Below, piece by piece: positions 26,394 to 33,289 of a stretch of 33,289 bases of DNA (position 1 is the stretch's first letter; each line of letters opens with the position of its first letter). Made by a program: the position numbers and the translations under genes. Source of the stretch: Klebsiella pneumoniae (GTDB taxonomy: Bacteria; Pseudomonadota; Gammaproteobacteria; Steroidobacterales; Steroidobacteraceae); the NCBI GenBank assembly GCA_945860725.1, contig CAMAQZ010000018.1, forward strand, positions 1 to 33,289, in the 5' to 3' direction. The notes beneath the pieces were generated by a model that saw only the letters and a list, made by a program, of their open reading frames with translations, searched no databases and had not been told where the DNA came from.

Positions 26394-28802
26394 TCAGCGC
26401 TCCGCCGCCGATGCGTTGACGAATTCGATGAAGCCGGCCGGGCTGACGCGCAGCGCGGCGCCGGTCGGACAGGCGCGTACGCAAGCCGGACCGCCCGACT
26501 GGTCCTTGCACATGTCGCACTTGACGGCTTTCTTCGGCGCTTTCGGGGCACCGGGCGCATACGCATGGGGCGCTTCGGCTTCGCTACCAAACAGCATCCA
26601 GGAGAAAAGGCTCGGCTCGGCCGGCACGGGGCCGGACATGTGGATCACGCCATACGGACAGTTACGCTCGCAATTGCCGCAACCGATACAGTTATCGCGG
26701 ATATAAACCTCGCCGTTCGGCGTGCGCCGGATCGCGTCCGGCGGACAATCCTTCATGCAGTGCGGGTTCTCGCAATGCCGACACGAAGTCGGGACATGTA
26801 CATTGGCGAAGGTCGGTCCGGCTGCGCGGTCGAGCCGCGAGGTGCCGCCGTGGGTCGAGGCGCAGGCCTTCTCGCAATTGTCGCAGCCGATGCACAACGC
26901 CTCGTCGATCAGCAAGACATCGGTCGCCTCGCCGAGGCCTTGGCGCATCAGGAAAGAGATAAGGTCGCCGGACGCGTCAGCCGGCGTCGCCTGGTTGGCG
27001 ACGAGACGCTTGCGCATGACCGTCTCGATCTCGCCGCGCAGTGCCGGGTTACTCGCCATCAGCTCGGCGAACGACTCGGCGTCGAGGCTCACCGTCTCGG
27101 TGGGCACGGCAGCGCGAACCGTCGCGTTGCGACGCGTCCGACCGAGCAGGCCCATCTCGCCGACATAGTTACCCGCGGCGACGTAGGAGATCACGGCCTC
27201 GCGGTTGCCAACCTGGCGTGATACCGACACCGAGCCGCGGCGGATCAGATGCAGCGTATCGCCTTCATCGCCCTCCGCGAACAGCGGTTCGTCTCTCTTA
27301 TAGAGGTTGAGCTTGGCGCGCGCGGCGATGGGCTCGAGCACCGATAGCGGCACCCCCGGCGCAAAACCACTCTGTATGGCCCGCACCACGAACAGGCGGT
27401 CAACCACGGTACGCACCGCTTCAACTGAGTTCATGAGCTTCATGATGTCGCGGCGCGGCGACTCGACGAGCACGCACTCGCGACCAGCGTACACGGTCGC
27501 CGAGCGGCGGCGGCCGGACAGCAGGCTGCCCTCACCAAAGAACTGGCCGGCGCCGAGTGCGATGCGCCGCGTCGCGCCCTCCTCGCCGACCTCGATCTCC
27601 ACCTCGCCCTCGAGGATGGTATAGAAGGAGTTGGTGTAGTCGTTGCGGCGGAACACCACCTCGCCGGACTTCGGCCGATGCACCGTGCTGCCCAACATCA
27701 GCTCGCGGAACATCAGCGGATTCACTTCGGTGAATAGCGGAATACGCTCCTGCATGTAGGCCAGGTGATCGGCCGCGGTCGGCCGGGTCGGCAAATCTTT
27801 GAACTTCGCGACGAGCAGCGGCTCGTCGGCGGGCTGGACGGCGTGGCCCTCGATGTAGCCGACCACCTCCCAACCCTGGTTCATGGCCTGCTTGATGAGC
27901 GGATAGCCGCCGAGCGCGCCGATGATGTAGAGACCGGGGACGTTCGACTCGTACTGCGGCGAGAGCTCCGGCAGCGCCGCCGCATCGGCGCCGGCGAACC
28001 GGATGCCGCAGCCCTCGACGAACTTGCGCGGCGGTATCGCGCCGATGCGCGCGATGATGCGGTCGCAAGGCACCACGGTGTCGCCCTGGGCGGTGGTGAG
28101 CGTCAGCGCATAGGGTTTCTCCTGCCCCGGCGTCGCCGCGAGCGACGCGCACTGCGAGCGGTAGCAGCAGCTGAGCGTCTCGTCCTCGATGCCCTTGAGG
28201 ATCGCCGAGAGGTTGCCATCCTTGACGCGGACGAACTCGTCGGCGCGGTTGACGATGAAGACCTTGTTGCGGCGTGCAAGGCCGAGCGCGTTCTCGATCG
28301 CGGCGTCGCCAGCGCCGACGACCACGATAGTCTCGTCGCGGTATTCGTCCGGATCGTCGAGCGTGTACTGCACGCAGGGCAACTCATCGCCCGGCACGCC
28401 GAGCAGGCGCGGATTGCCCTGCAGGCCGATGGCGAACACCACGTTCTCGGCGAGCACCTCGCCGCCATCCTTGAGCGTAAGCCGGAAATCACCGCGGGCG
28501 CCCGTGATCGCGGTGACCTCGGAACTGTAGCGCATCGTGACCCCGAGCCGCTCCAGCCCCGCCCCCCACTCGCCGAGGATATGCTCACGCGACCCCGCAG
28601 CGAACGGCAACGGGCTGCGCAGCGGCAACACGTTGGGCTCGGCCATCACGTGCTTGCCCTTCTGGTAGCACTGGATCGTGTTGGCGTGTGCCGCAGTCTG
28701 CTCGAGCAGCACATGCGACAGACCGAGTTCCGCCGCACGCGCTGCGGCGCTCAGGCCACCGGGACCTGAACCGACGACGGCAATGCGGACTTTGTCGGAC
28801 AT
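26394..28802 (-). CDS. FAD/NAD(P) oxidoreductase - dual cNMP-binding - 4x[4Fe-4S] fusion
   Basis: The ATG at 28802 (MSDKVRIAVVGSGPGGLSAA) is preferred; a GTG 12 nt upstream (28814) is possible, and neither has an ideal ribosome site. The product is about 802 aa. Residues ~8-310 are a thioredoxin-reductase-fold flavoprotein with the FAD motif GSGPGG and a second Rossmann motif VVGAGDAAIENA; the redox CXXC of thioredoxin reductase was not found. Two cyclic-nucleotide-binding-type domains follow (~355-460: EGEVEIEV and GQFFGEGSLL; ~480-600: RRGSVSVSR and YVGEMGLLG). The last ~170 residues hold four Cys groups: CIGCDNCEKAC, CRHCENPHCMKDC, CIGCGNCERNC and CDMCKDQSGGPACVRAC, as in HybA/NrfC-type subunits. 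It is cytoplasmic, the first gene of the operon, and the probable electron entry point. Confidence 0.92.
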   Translation of the reverse strand: MSDKVRIAVVGSGPGGLSAAARAAELGLSHVLLEQTAAHANTIQCYQKGKHVMAEPNVLPLRSPLPFAAGSREHILGEWGAGLERLGVTMRYSSEVTAITGARGDFRLTLKDGGEVLAENVVFAIGLQGNPRLLGVPGDELPCVQYTLDDPDEYRDETIVVVGAGDAAIENALGLARRNKVFIVNRADEFVRVKDGNLSAILKGIEDETLSCCYRSQCASLAATPGQEKPYALTLTTAQGDTVVPCDRIIARIGAIPPRKFVEGCGIRFAGADAAALPELSPQYESNVPGLYIIGALGGYPLIKQAMNQGWEVVGYIEGHAVQPADEPLLVAKFKDLPTRPTAADHLAYMQERIPLFTEVNPLMFRELMLGSTVHRPKSGEVVFRRNDYTNSFYTILEGEVEIEVGEEGATRRIALGAGQFFGEGSLLSGRRRSATVYAGRECVLVESPRRDIMKLMNSVEAVRTVVDRLFVVRAIQSGFAPGVPLSVLEPIAARAKLNLYKRDEPLFAEGDEGDTLHLIRRGSVSVSRQVGNREAVISYVAAGNYVGEMGLLGRTRRNATVRAAVPTETVSLDAESFAELMASNPALRGEIETVMRKRLVANQATPADASGDLISFLMRQGLGEATDVLLIDEALCIGCDNCEKACASTHGGTSRLDRAAGPTFANVHVPTSCRHCENPHCMKDCPPDAIRRTPNGEVYIRDNCIGCGNCERNCPYGVIHMSGPVPAEPSLFSWMLFGSEAEAPHAYAPGAPKAPKKAVKCDMCKDQSGGPACVRACPTGAALRVSPAGFIEFVNASAAER

Positions 28803-28895
28803 CTTCGGCGGCACGCCCTTAGGGTTTCACGGCGAATGTGGAGCGTGTTGCTGCGCTCACGCCGGGCGACACCTGCGACAGGACCACGCACAAGC

Positions 28896-29078
28896 TGCGA
28901 TATCGATCCATGTCACCGCCCCCCGAAGCAAATTAGGCGGTGATGATATCTCGCGTAAATGAACTTGCGATATCCACTACGCCGCCCGCCGCGGATTTTT
29001 ATGGGTATTTTTTCGGCGCAGCAGACTTTTTACTTTATTGCATCGCATTACAAATAGCGTTTTAATATGCATATCGCA
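28896..29078. repeat. Three TGCGATAT motifs, candidate operators
   Basis: TGCGATAT occurs at 28896-28903 and 28966-28973 in direct orientation, and inverted (ATATCGCA) at 29071-29078. The middle copy also pairs with GATATCTCGC at 28945-28954 as an imperfect inverted repeat. The inverted copy overlaps the palindrome ATATGCATAT (29065-29074). Their placement between two divergent genes suggests regulator binding sites, but no regulator is encoded nearby and no known consensus was recognised. Confidence 0.45.
29038..29066 (+). promoter_or_regulatory. Candidate sigma-70-like promoter
   Basis: TTGCAT (29038-29043) and TTTAAT (29061-29066) are separated by 17 nt in the AT-rich stretch. The -10 element matches 5 of 6 consensus bases, the -35 only 3. 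Transcription would begin about 29073, next to the inverted TGCGATAT copy, and read into the small ORF and the dehydrogenase-like gene. Confidence 0.35.
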
Positions 29079-29233
29079 TGTTGATGAATCTACGGTACCG
29101 TCTGATGAAGGATCTTCACGCGCCTCTCAGCAACCTCGCGCTGCGTAACGAGGAGGGCGTCCGCATCGCCGCCGCCGATGATCGCTGGCGCCCGAGTCGG
29201 CTTGGATCATGCGGTTTGCTACCTTATGCATGA
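29078..29233 (+). CDS. Possible 51-aa leader ORF upstream of the flavoprotein gene
   Basis: An ATG at 29078 (alternatives at 29084 and 29105) opens a 51-codon frame. Its TGA (29231-29233) is embedded in the ATGATG start of the next gene, the same junction form seen twice elsewhere in this window. That coupling is the only argument in favour. There is no Shine-Dalgarno, third-position GC is lower than in surrounding genes, and the peptide (ends SRLGSCGLLPYA) matches nothing I know. Treat as doubtful. Confidence 0.22.
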   Translation: MLMNLRYRLMKDLHAPLSNLALRNEEGVRIAAADDRWRPSRLGSCGLLPYA

Positions 29234-31755
29234 TGCAGTCTCAATATAAGGTCGTCGTCATCGGCGGCGGCATCGTCGGCACGAGCCTGCTCTATCACTT
29301 GGCGCGTTCCGGGTGGACCGACATCGCGCTCGTCGAGCGCGCCGAGCTCACCGCGGGCTCCACCTGGCATGCGGCCGCGGGTTTCCACGCGCTCAACGAC
29401 GACCCGAACATCGCCGCGCTGCAGGGCTACACCATCCGGCTCTACGACGAGATCGAGCGAGAGAGCGGCCAGAGCGTCGGCATGCACATGACGGGCGGCA
29501 TCAGCCTCGCCGCCTCCGAAGAGCGCTGGCAGATGCTCAAGGCCGAGCGCGCCATGTACGAGACCATGGACATGGCGACGCGCCTCGTCTCGCCCGAAGA
29601 GATCCGCGAGATGTGCCCGCTCGTCGATCCGACGGGACTCAAGGGCGGCCTCTACGACGCGCACGAAGGCTATGTCGACGCACATGGCGCGACGCATGCC
29701 TTCGCCATCGCCGCGCGGCGCCGCGGCACCGATCTCATCCTGCGCAACCGCGTGCTCGATCTGCAGCAGCGGCCCGACGGCCACTGGGACGTGATCACCG
29801 AGCAAGGGCGCATCGTCGCGGAGCACGTGGTGAACGCGGCGGGTCTTTGGGCGCGGCGCGTGGGTCGCATGACGGGCCTCGACCTGCCGGTGGTGCCGAT
29901 GTCGCACCACTACCTCGTCACCGACGACGTGCCGATGCTCGCCACGCTCGGTCGCGAGTTCGTGTCTATCACGGACCTCGAGGGCTTCACCTACCTGCAG
30001 CCGCTCGGCAAAGGTGCGCTGCTCGGCGTGTATGAACGCGACCCGCGCCACTGGAGCCCGGAAGGCGCACCCTGGGACTACGGCATGGATCTGCTGCCGC
30101 CCGATGTCGAGCGCATCCTGCCAGAACTCGAGATCGGCTACGCGCGCTTCCCCGCGCTCGCCGAAGTCGGCATCAAGCGCTGGGTGAACGGTGCGTTCAC
30201 CTTCACGCCCGACGGCAATCCGCTCGTCGGCCCTGTGCCCGGCAAGCGAAATCTTTGGGTGGCCTGCGGCTGCATGGGCGGATTCTCGCAAGGCGGTGCC
30301 ATCGGCCTCACCCTCTCGCAGTGGATGATCGAGGGCGATCCCGGCTACGACATCTTCGGCATGGATGTCGCGCGCTACGGCGCGTTCGCCTCGAGCGAGG
30401 ACTACCTGCGCGATACCACGCGGCAGTTCTACGCGCGGCGCTTCGTCATCTCGTATCCGAACGAAGAGCTGCCCGCCGGCCGCCCGCTCAAGACCTCGCC
30501 CGTGCATGACCTCCTCGCCGCCGAAGGTGCGCGCTTCGGTGTGAGCTGGGGCATGGAGACGCCGCAGTATTTCGTCACGGGCGACGATGCGGCAAGCAGC
30601 CGCGGCGTAGCCGACGCGGCCACCATCTTCGTCGAAACGCTGACCATGCGCCGCTCCAATGCGCACGGCATCGTCGCGGGCGAAGTGCGTGCCGTGCGCG
30701 AGGCCGCTGGCATGTTCGACGCCTCGGTGTACGCGCGCTACGAAGTGTCCGGCCCCGGCGCCGAAGCCTGGCTCGACCGCCTGCTCGCCTGCCGCCTGCC
30801 CGCCGTCGGCCGCGTGCGCCTCGCACCGATGCTGGGGCACGGTGGCAAGCTGATGGGCGATCTCACCGTGAGCTGCCTCGCCGCGGACCGCTTCTGGCTC
30901 ATCGGCTCCTACTACCTGCAGGAATGGCACGGCCGCTGGTTCCGCGACCTGCTGCCGATGAGCGGTGTCACCTTCACCAACCTCTCCGACAGCTGGACCG
31001 GCTTCGCGCTCTCCGGCCCGCTTGCGCGCGACATCGTGCAGCCGTTGGTCGCGCGCGACCTCTCGAACGCCGCGTTCCCGTTCATGTCCTGTGGCGAGAT
31101 GGAGATCGCGGGCGCGGCGCGTACCGCCGTGGGTCACCGCCCGCCACTGACCGCCGTCGTCGCCCGCCTCTCGCTCACTGGCGAACTCGGCTACGAGCTC
31201 TATGTACCCGCCGCGTCGCAGCCCGCGCTGCTGCATGCTTTGATGGCCGGTGGCCGAGAGCTCGGCCTACGCCACATCGGCAACCGCGCGCTTGATTCTT
31301 TGAGAATCGAGAAAAGCTACGGCATCTGGTCGACCGAGTTCACGCAGTCCACCACGCCCGGTATGTGCGGGCTCGATCGCCACATGGCCTTCGACAAGAG
31401 TAGTTTCATTGGTCGCGAGGGCGCACTGCGCGAGCGCGAGAGCCCGTCCTCGCGGGTGCTCGTCACGCTCGCCATCGACGCCACCGACGCCGACGCCTCG
31501 GGCTTCGAGCCTGTGAAACTCGACGGCCGACTGGTCGGCTACACCACCTCCGGCGCCTACGGGCACCATGTCGGCCAGAGCCTCGCGTTGGCATATGTGG
31601 ATCGCGAGGTCGCTGCGGCGCTGCACGCGGCGCAAACCACCTCGAGCACGGGCGCGACGACCGGCCTCACCGTCGATGTGATCGGCGAGACACGCGCGGC
31701 GCGGTGGCTCGCGGAACCCGCCTTCGATCCGAAGGGCGTCCGGATCCGAGGATGA
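29233..31755 (+). CDS. Dimethylglycine/sarcosine dehydrogenase-like flavoprotein with GcvT domain
   Basis: The preferred start is the ATG at 29233 (MQSQYKVVVIGGG), giving 840 aa; ATGs at 29230 and 29209 are also in frame. The N-terminal ~390 residues are a DAO-type FAD domain: the dinucleotide motif VVVIGGGIVGTSLLYHL, then GSTWHAAAGFH, whose WH is where FAD is covalently bound to His in mammalian dimethylglycine dehydrogenase. VACGCMGGFSQGGAIGLTL closes the FAD domain. A central linker domain is followed by an aminomethyltransferase (GcvT) domain (~440-740; EVSGPGAEAWLDRLLACRLP, LTGELGYELYVPA) and a GcvT C-terminal barrel. Such enzymes demethylate N-methylated amines and pass the C1 unit to tetrahydrofolate. 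No betaine or glycine-cleavage genes adjoin it, so the substrate is open. Confidence 0.9.
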   Translation: MQSQYKVVVIGGGIVGTSLLYHLARSGWTDIALVERAELTAGSTWHAAAGFHALNDDPNIAALQGYTIRLYDEIERESGQSVGMHMTGGISLAASEERWQMLKAERAMYETMDMATRLVSPEEIREMCPLVDPTGLKGGLYDAHEGYVDAHGATHAFAIAARRRGTDLILRNRVLDLQQRPDGHWDVITEQGRIVAEHVVNAAGLWARRVGRMTGLDLPVVPMSHHYLVTDDVPMLATLGREFVSITDLEGFTYLQPLGKGALLGVYERDPRHWSPEGAPWDYGMDLLPPDVERILPELEIGYARFPALAEVGIKRWVNGAFTFTPDGNPLVGPVPGKRNLWVACGCMGGFSQGGAIGLTLSQWMIEGDPGYDIFGMDVARYGAFASSEDYLRDTTRQFYARRFVISYPNEELPAGRPLKTSPVHDLLAAEGARFGVSWGMETPQYFVTGDDAASSRGVADAATIFVETLTMRRSNAHGIVAGEVRAVREAAGMFDASVYARYEVSGPGAEAWLDRLLACRLPAVGRVRLAPMLGHGGKLMGDLTVSCLAADRFWLIGSYYLQEWHGRWFRDLLPMSGVTFTNLSDSWTGFALSGPLARDIVQPLVARDLSNAAFPFMSCGEMEIAGAARTAVGHRPPLTAVVARLSLTGELGYELYVPAASQPALLHALMAGGRELGLRHIGNRALDSLRIEKSYGIWSTEFTQSTTPGMCGLDRHMAFDKSSFIGREGALRERESPSSRVLVTLAIDATDADASGFEPVKLDGRLVGYTTSGAYGHHVGQSLALAYVDREVAAALHAAQTTSSTGATTGLTVDVIGETRAARWLAEPAFDPKGVRIRG

Positions 31756-31760
31756 TGAGG

Positions 31761-31776
31761 AGCATCGGCCGATGCT
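31761..31776 (+). terminator. Hairpin just after the flavoprotein gene (weak terminator candidate)
   Basis: AGCATCGGCCGATGCT is a perfect 16-bp palindrome, giving a 6-bp stem with a GGCC loop. It starts six bases after the TGA and is followed by GTTT. The U-tract is poor, so terminator function is uncertain. Confidence 0.4.
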
Positions 31777-31890
31777 GTTTCACTCTTCGCATGAGCCGAT
31801 ATACCTGGAGAATACTGTTCTCTATTGCCCCGGGTCGGTTCAGTATGTTCGTCGTGGCAGTCTTGTCCTGCCTGTCGAACTGAAGGATTG

Positions 31891-31896
31891 AGGAGG
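31891..31896 (+). promoter_or_regulatory. Strong ribosome binding site AGGAGG
   Basis: A complete AGGAGG lies four bases before the ATG at 31901. It is the best Shine-Dalgarno noticed in the window and is the main reason to accept the tiny ORF that follows. Confidence 0.7.
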
Positions 31897-31900
31897 GCTC

Positions 31901-31996
31901 ATGCTGCCGTTCAGTCTCGCATTCGGTGCTGCGGGTCTGATCCTGCTGTCGATCTGGCTCGGTCTGGGTATCCCGCCCGGACCCGGCGTGAACTGA
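31901..31996 (+). CDS. 31-aa single-TM microprotein
   Basis: The ATG at 31901 opens a 31-codon frame ending in TGA at 31994-31996. The peptide starts MLPFSLAFGAAGLILLS and continues through a hydrophobic run to a Pro/Gly-rich tail (IPPGPGVN). One TM helix of about 20 residues is expected, with a short tail outside. Evidence for translation is the complete AGGAGG upstream, the TM-like composition and the lack of a competing gene. A perfect hairpin follows right after the stop. I do not recognise a family; small single-TM subunits of membrane complexes have this size, but there is no neighbouring complex on the same strand to assign it to. Confidence 0.55.
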   Translation: MLPFSLAFGAAGLILLSIWLGLGIPPGPGVN

Positions 31997-32014
31997 AGCG
32001 GCGCCTGCGCCGCT
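31997..32014. terminator. GC-rich hairpin between convergent genes
   Basis: AGCGGCGC-CT-GCGCCGCT is a perfect 8-bp inverted repeat beginning right after the microprotein TGA and reaching into the MFS stop codon. No T-run follows on either strand, so it may be a bidirectional pause or 3'-end-protecting hairpin rather than a classic terminator. Confidence 0.45.
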
Positions 32015-33224
32015 AGAAATCCGACCGTAACGCCTTCGACAGGCAAGCCACGAGCGCGGTGGCCGCGAGCGTAACGCCCAGCGCGAGGTAGGTATCGGCC
32101 ACCCCCCAGCGCTCGACCGCGAGACCCGTGAGCAGCATCCCGAACGGCGGCGCCGCGTAGAACGCCGAGAGCTGCACGCTGATCACACGGCCCTGCTCGT
32201 CCGCGGGCACGCGCTGCTGGATCAGCGTCGTGACGAGCGGATTGAGTGGACCCCAGAAGAGCCCGAGGCAGAACCCGGCAGCCGCCAGCCAAGGTACCGG
32301 CGGCAACAACGCCATCGGCAGAATGCTGACGGCGGTGCCGACCAGCGTCACGCGCAGGATCATCGGCCGTGACAGGCGCGCGCTGAGCCAACCGTAGCCG
32401 AACGCACCGATCGTCGCGCCGGCTGCAAGCATCGAGATCACGAAACCGAGGCTCGCCGGCTCGCCGAGCGCCTCGAAGTAGGTGGCCAGTACGATCGACT
32501 CGGTCGGCAGGTAGATGGCGGCGATGATCAGGTATGCGATCGTCAGCATCCGTAGCACGCGATCCTCCCACAACACCTCGAACCCGCGCATGACACCCGC
32601 GCGACCCGACAGTGCCGCGACCGCACGGTCTGCGCGGGCCGCCTGCACGAGATCGCCGATGCGCAAGAGCGCAATGCACAGCGCCGAGACGAGGAACAGC
32701 GCCGCGGCAGCCCAAAAGGTGTGGAGCACGCCGAAGCCTGCGATCAGCCAAGCACCGAGCGCGGGCCCCACGACCCAGCCGATGCTGAACACCCCATCAT
32801 GTATACCGTTCAGCTGTTGTTGATCGATGCCTGCCGCAAGGGCGGCATCCGTGAGCAGGGCCTTGCGCGCCGTGTAGCCCGCCGGGTCGAACAGCGCACC
32901 GAGCAACGCGAGCAGCAGGATCACGGGGCCCGACAGTCCGAAGAGCCACGCGACGATCGGGAACGCCGTCACCGACAGCACCGACAGGATGTCCGATCCG
33001 ACGCTGACCGCGCGACGACCGATGTGGTCCACGAGCCATCCGCCGAACGGCGCAAGCAGCAGCGGCGGCAACGAAGACACCGCGAGCACGACACCTGCGA
33101 AGGCCGCCGACCCGGTGCGCTCCAGGATCAACCACGGGATCGCGAGCGTCACCATGGCGTTGCTGAGGCCCGAACAAAGATTGGCGGCCTGCAGCAGCAG
33201 GACTGGCATCAGACGGCGGGACAT
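32013..33224 (-). CDS. MFS transporter (DHA3-like exporter)
   Basis: This 403-aa protein has about twelve hydrophobic segments arranged as two six-helix halves, with a charged cytoplasmic loop in the middle (LRIGDLVQAARADRAVAAL). The family A-motif after TM2 is clear (GGWLVDHIGRRAV), and the equivalent FGYGWLSARLSRPM is in the second half. The overall pattern resembles the MFS_3 or DHA3 group, which exports macrolides, siderophores or other small molecules. The ATG at 33224 starts MSRRLMPVLLLQAANL. It is convergent with the microprotein. Substrate specificity cannot be inferred. Confidence 0.9.
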   Translation of the reverse strand: MSRRLMPVLLLQAANLCSGLSNAMVTLAIPWLILERTGSAAFAGVVLAVSSLPPLLLAPFGGWLVDHIGRRAVSVGSDILSVLSVTAFPIVAWLFGLSGPVILLLALLGALFDPAGYTARKALLTDAALAAGIDQQQLNGIHDGVFSIGWVVGPALGAWLIAGFGVLHTFWAAAALFLVSALCIALLRIGDLVQAARADRAVAALSGRAGVMRGFEVLWEDRVLRMLTIAYLIIAAIYLPTESIVLATYFEALGEPASLGFVISMLAAGATIGAFGYGWLSARLSRPMILRVTLVGTAVSILPMALLPPVPWLAAAGFCLGLFWGPLNPLVTTLIQQRVPADEQGRVISVQLSAFYAAPPFGMLLTGLAVERWGVADTYLALGVTLAATALVACLSKALRSDF

Positions 33225-33238
33225 CTCGCTGCCAGGAC

Positions 33239-33289
33239 CTAACCCGCGGTCGGCGGTTGCGTGCCGGGGCGGTCGTCCTTGCGGTCCAC
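33239..33289 (-). CDS. Possible C-terminal end of an upstream gene (partial)
   Basis: Reading in from the right edge on the minus strand, 16 codons (VDRKDDRPGTQPPTAG) run to a TAG at 33241-33239, 14 nt before the MFS start. A polar, Pro-rich tail of this kind is common at protein C-termini, and the spacing would suit an operon. With only 16 codons visible this is weak and no function can be named. Confidence 0.3.
   Translation of the reverse strand: MDRKDDRPGTQPPTAG

Larger units (their letters stand above)
28803..29232. other. Divergent AT-rich intergenic region
   Basis: About 400 nt separate the redox operon (minus) from the flavoprotein gene (plus). The stretch 28990-29080 is markedly AT-rich against the GC-rich background, with T-runs. 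The region holds repeated TGCGATAT motifs, a candidate sigma-70-like promoter for the plus strand and a possible 51-codon ORF, each described separately. I saw no RNA gene or clear riboswitch, and no convincing FNR or CRP box. Confidence 0.6.

Noticed and set aside
14886-28802. Interpretation of the operon as a classical MtrCAB or hydroxylamine oxidoreductase locus
   Set aside because: No MtrA/MtrC-like order or CymA/NapC-type quinol dehydrogenase was recognised and no HAO signature was seen; only a general electron-conduit role is supported.
29224-31236. 670-aa minus-strand open frame
   Set aside because: Antisense shadow of the dimethylglycine dehydrogenase-like gene; His/Arg/Ala-rich without motifs.
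31845-31883. 12-codon ORF (MFVVAVLSCLSN) upstream of the microprotein
   Set aside because: Too short, no ribosome binding site, and no attenuator-like structure between it and the next ORF.

Overview
The window is GC-rich, densely coding Proteobacterial chromosome, most likely from a gammaproteobacterium. Supporting this are the flgA-flgM-flgN order beside a flagellin gene, a QmcA/NfeD pair, MnmG, and outer-membrane lipoproteins and a beta-barrel. I cannot place it to genus from sequence alone. About 24 protein-coding genes account for nearly all of it. I see no rRNA, tRNA, CRISPR array or insertion sequence.

Left part (1-10.5 kb). The 3' end of a flagellin gene is followed by flgA, flgM and flgN on the plus strand. 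These converge on a minus-strand pair, a FliK-like hook-length control protein and a stand-alone copy of the FlhB C-terminal domain. Next come a small secreted protein translationally coupled to a large lipoprotein with a phytase/esterase-like domain. A convergent SPOR-domain lipoprotein follows, then a minus-strand operon of an alpha/beta-hydrolase lipoprotein plus a NatA/NatB-type ABC exporter.

Middle (10.5-14.9 kb). mnmG (tRNA U34 modification), a CurA-type NADP-dependent oxidoreductase, and a QmcA-like SPFH protein overlapping an NfeD-like protein, all on the plus strand.

Core of interest (14.9-28.8 kb, minus strand). Seven tightly packed genes, with overlaps or gaps of at most about 20 nt, form one apparent operon. 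In transcription order they are: (1) a cytoplasmic fusion of FAD/NAD(P) oxidoreductase, two cyclic-nucleotide-binding-type domains and a four-cluster 4Fe-4S module; (2) a membrane protein with two His-14-His helices, suggesting a diheme b cytochrome; (3) an FHA-TM-decaheme cytochrome c; (4) a lipoprotein with duplicated GlcG/HbpS (DUF336) heme-binding-type domains; (5) an outer-membrane beta-barrel; (6) a 1268-aa periplasmic or exported decaheme cytochrome fused to an LVIVD beta-propeller; (7) a pentaheme c554-like cytochrome. Together they could carry electrons between cytoplasmic nicotinamide/flavin pools and the outer surface. They hold 25 predicted c hemes, two b hemes and four Fe-S clusters. 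Two signalling-type domains (cNMP, FHA) sit at the cytoplasmic entry. This is the best candidate for a little-described system in the window; direction and substrate cannot be read from sequence.

Right part (28.8-33.3 kb). An AT-rich divergent intergenic region with repeated TGCGATAT motifs separates that operon from a plus-strand dimethylglycine/sarcosine dehydrogenase-like flavoprotein. Then come a 31-residue single-TM microprotein with a strong ribosome binding site, a convergent MFS exporter, and what may be the last 16 codons of another minus-strand gene at the edge.
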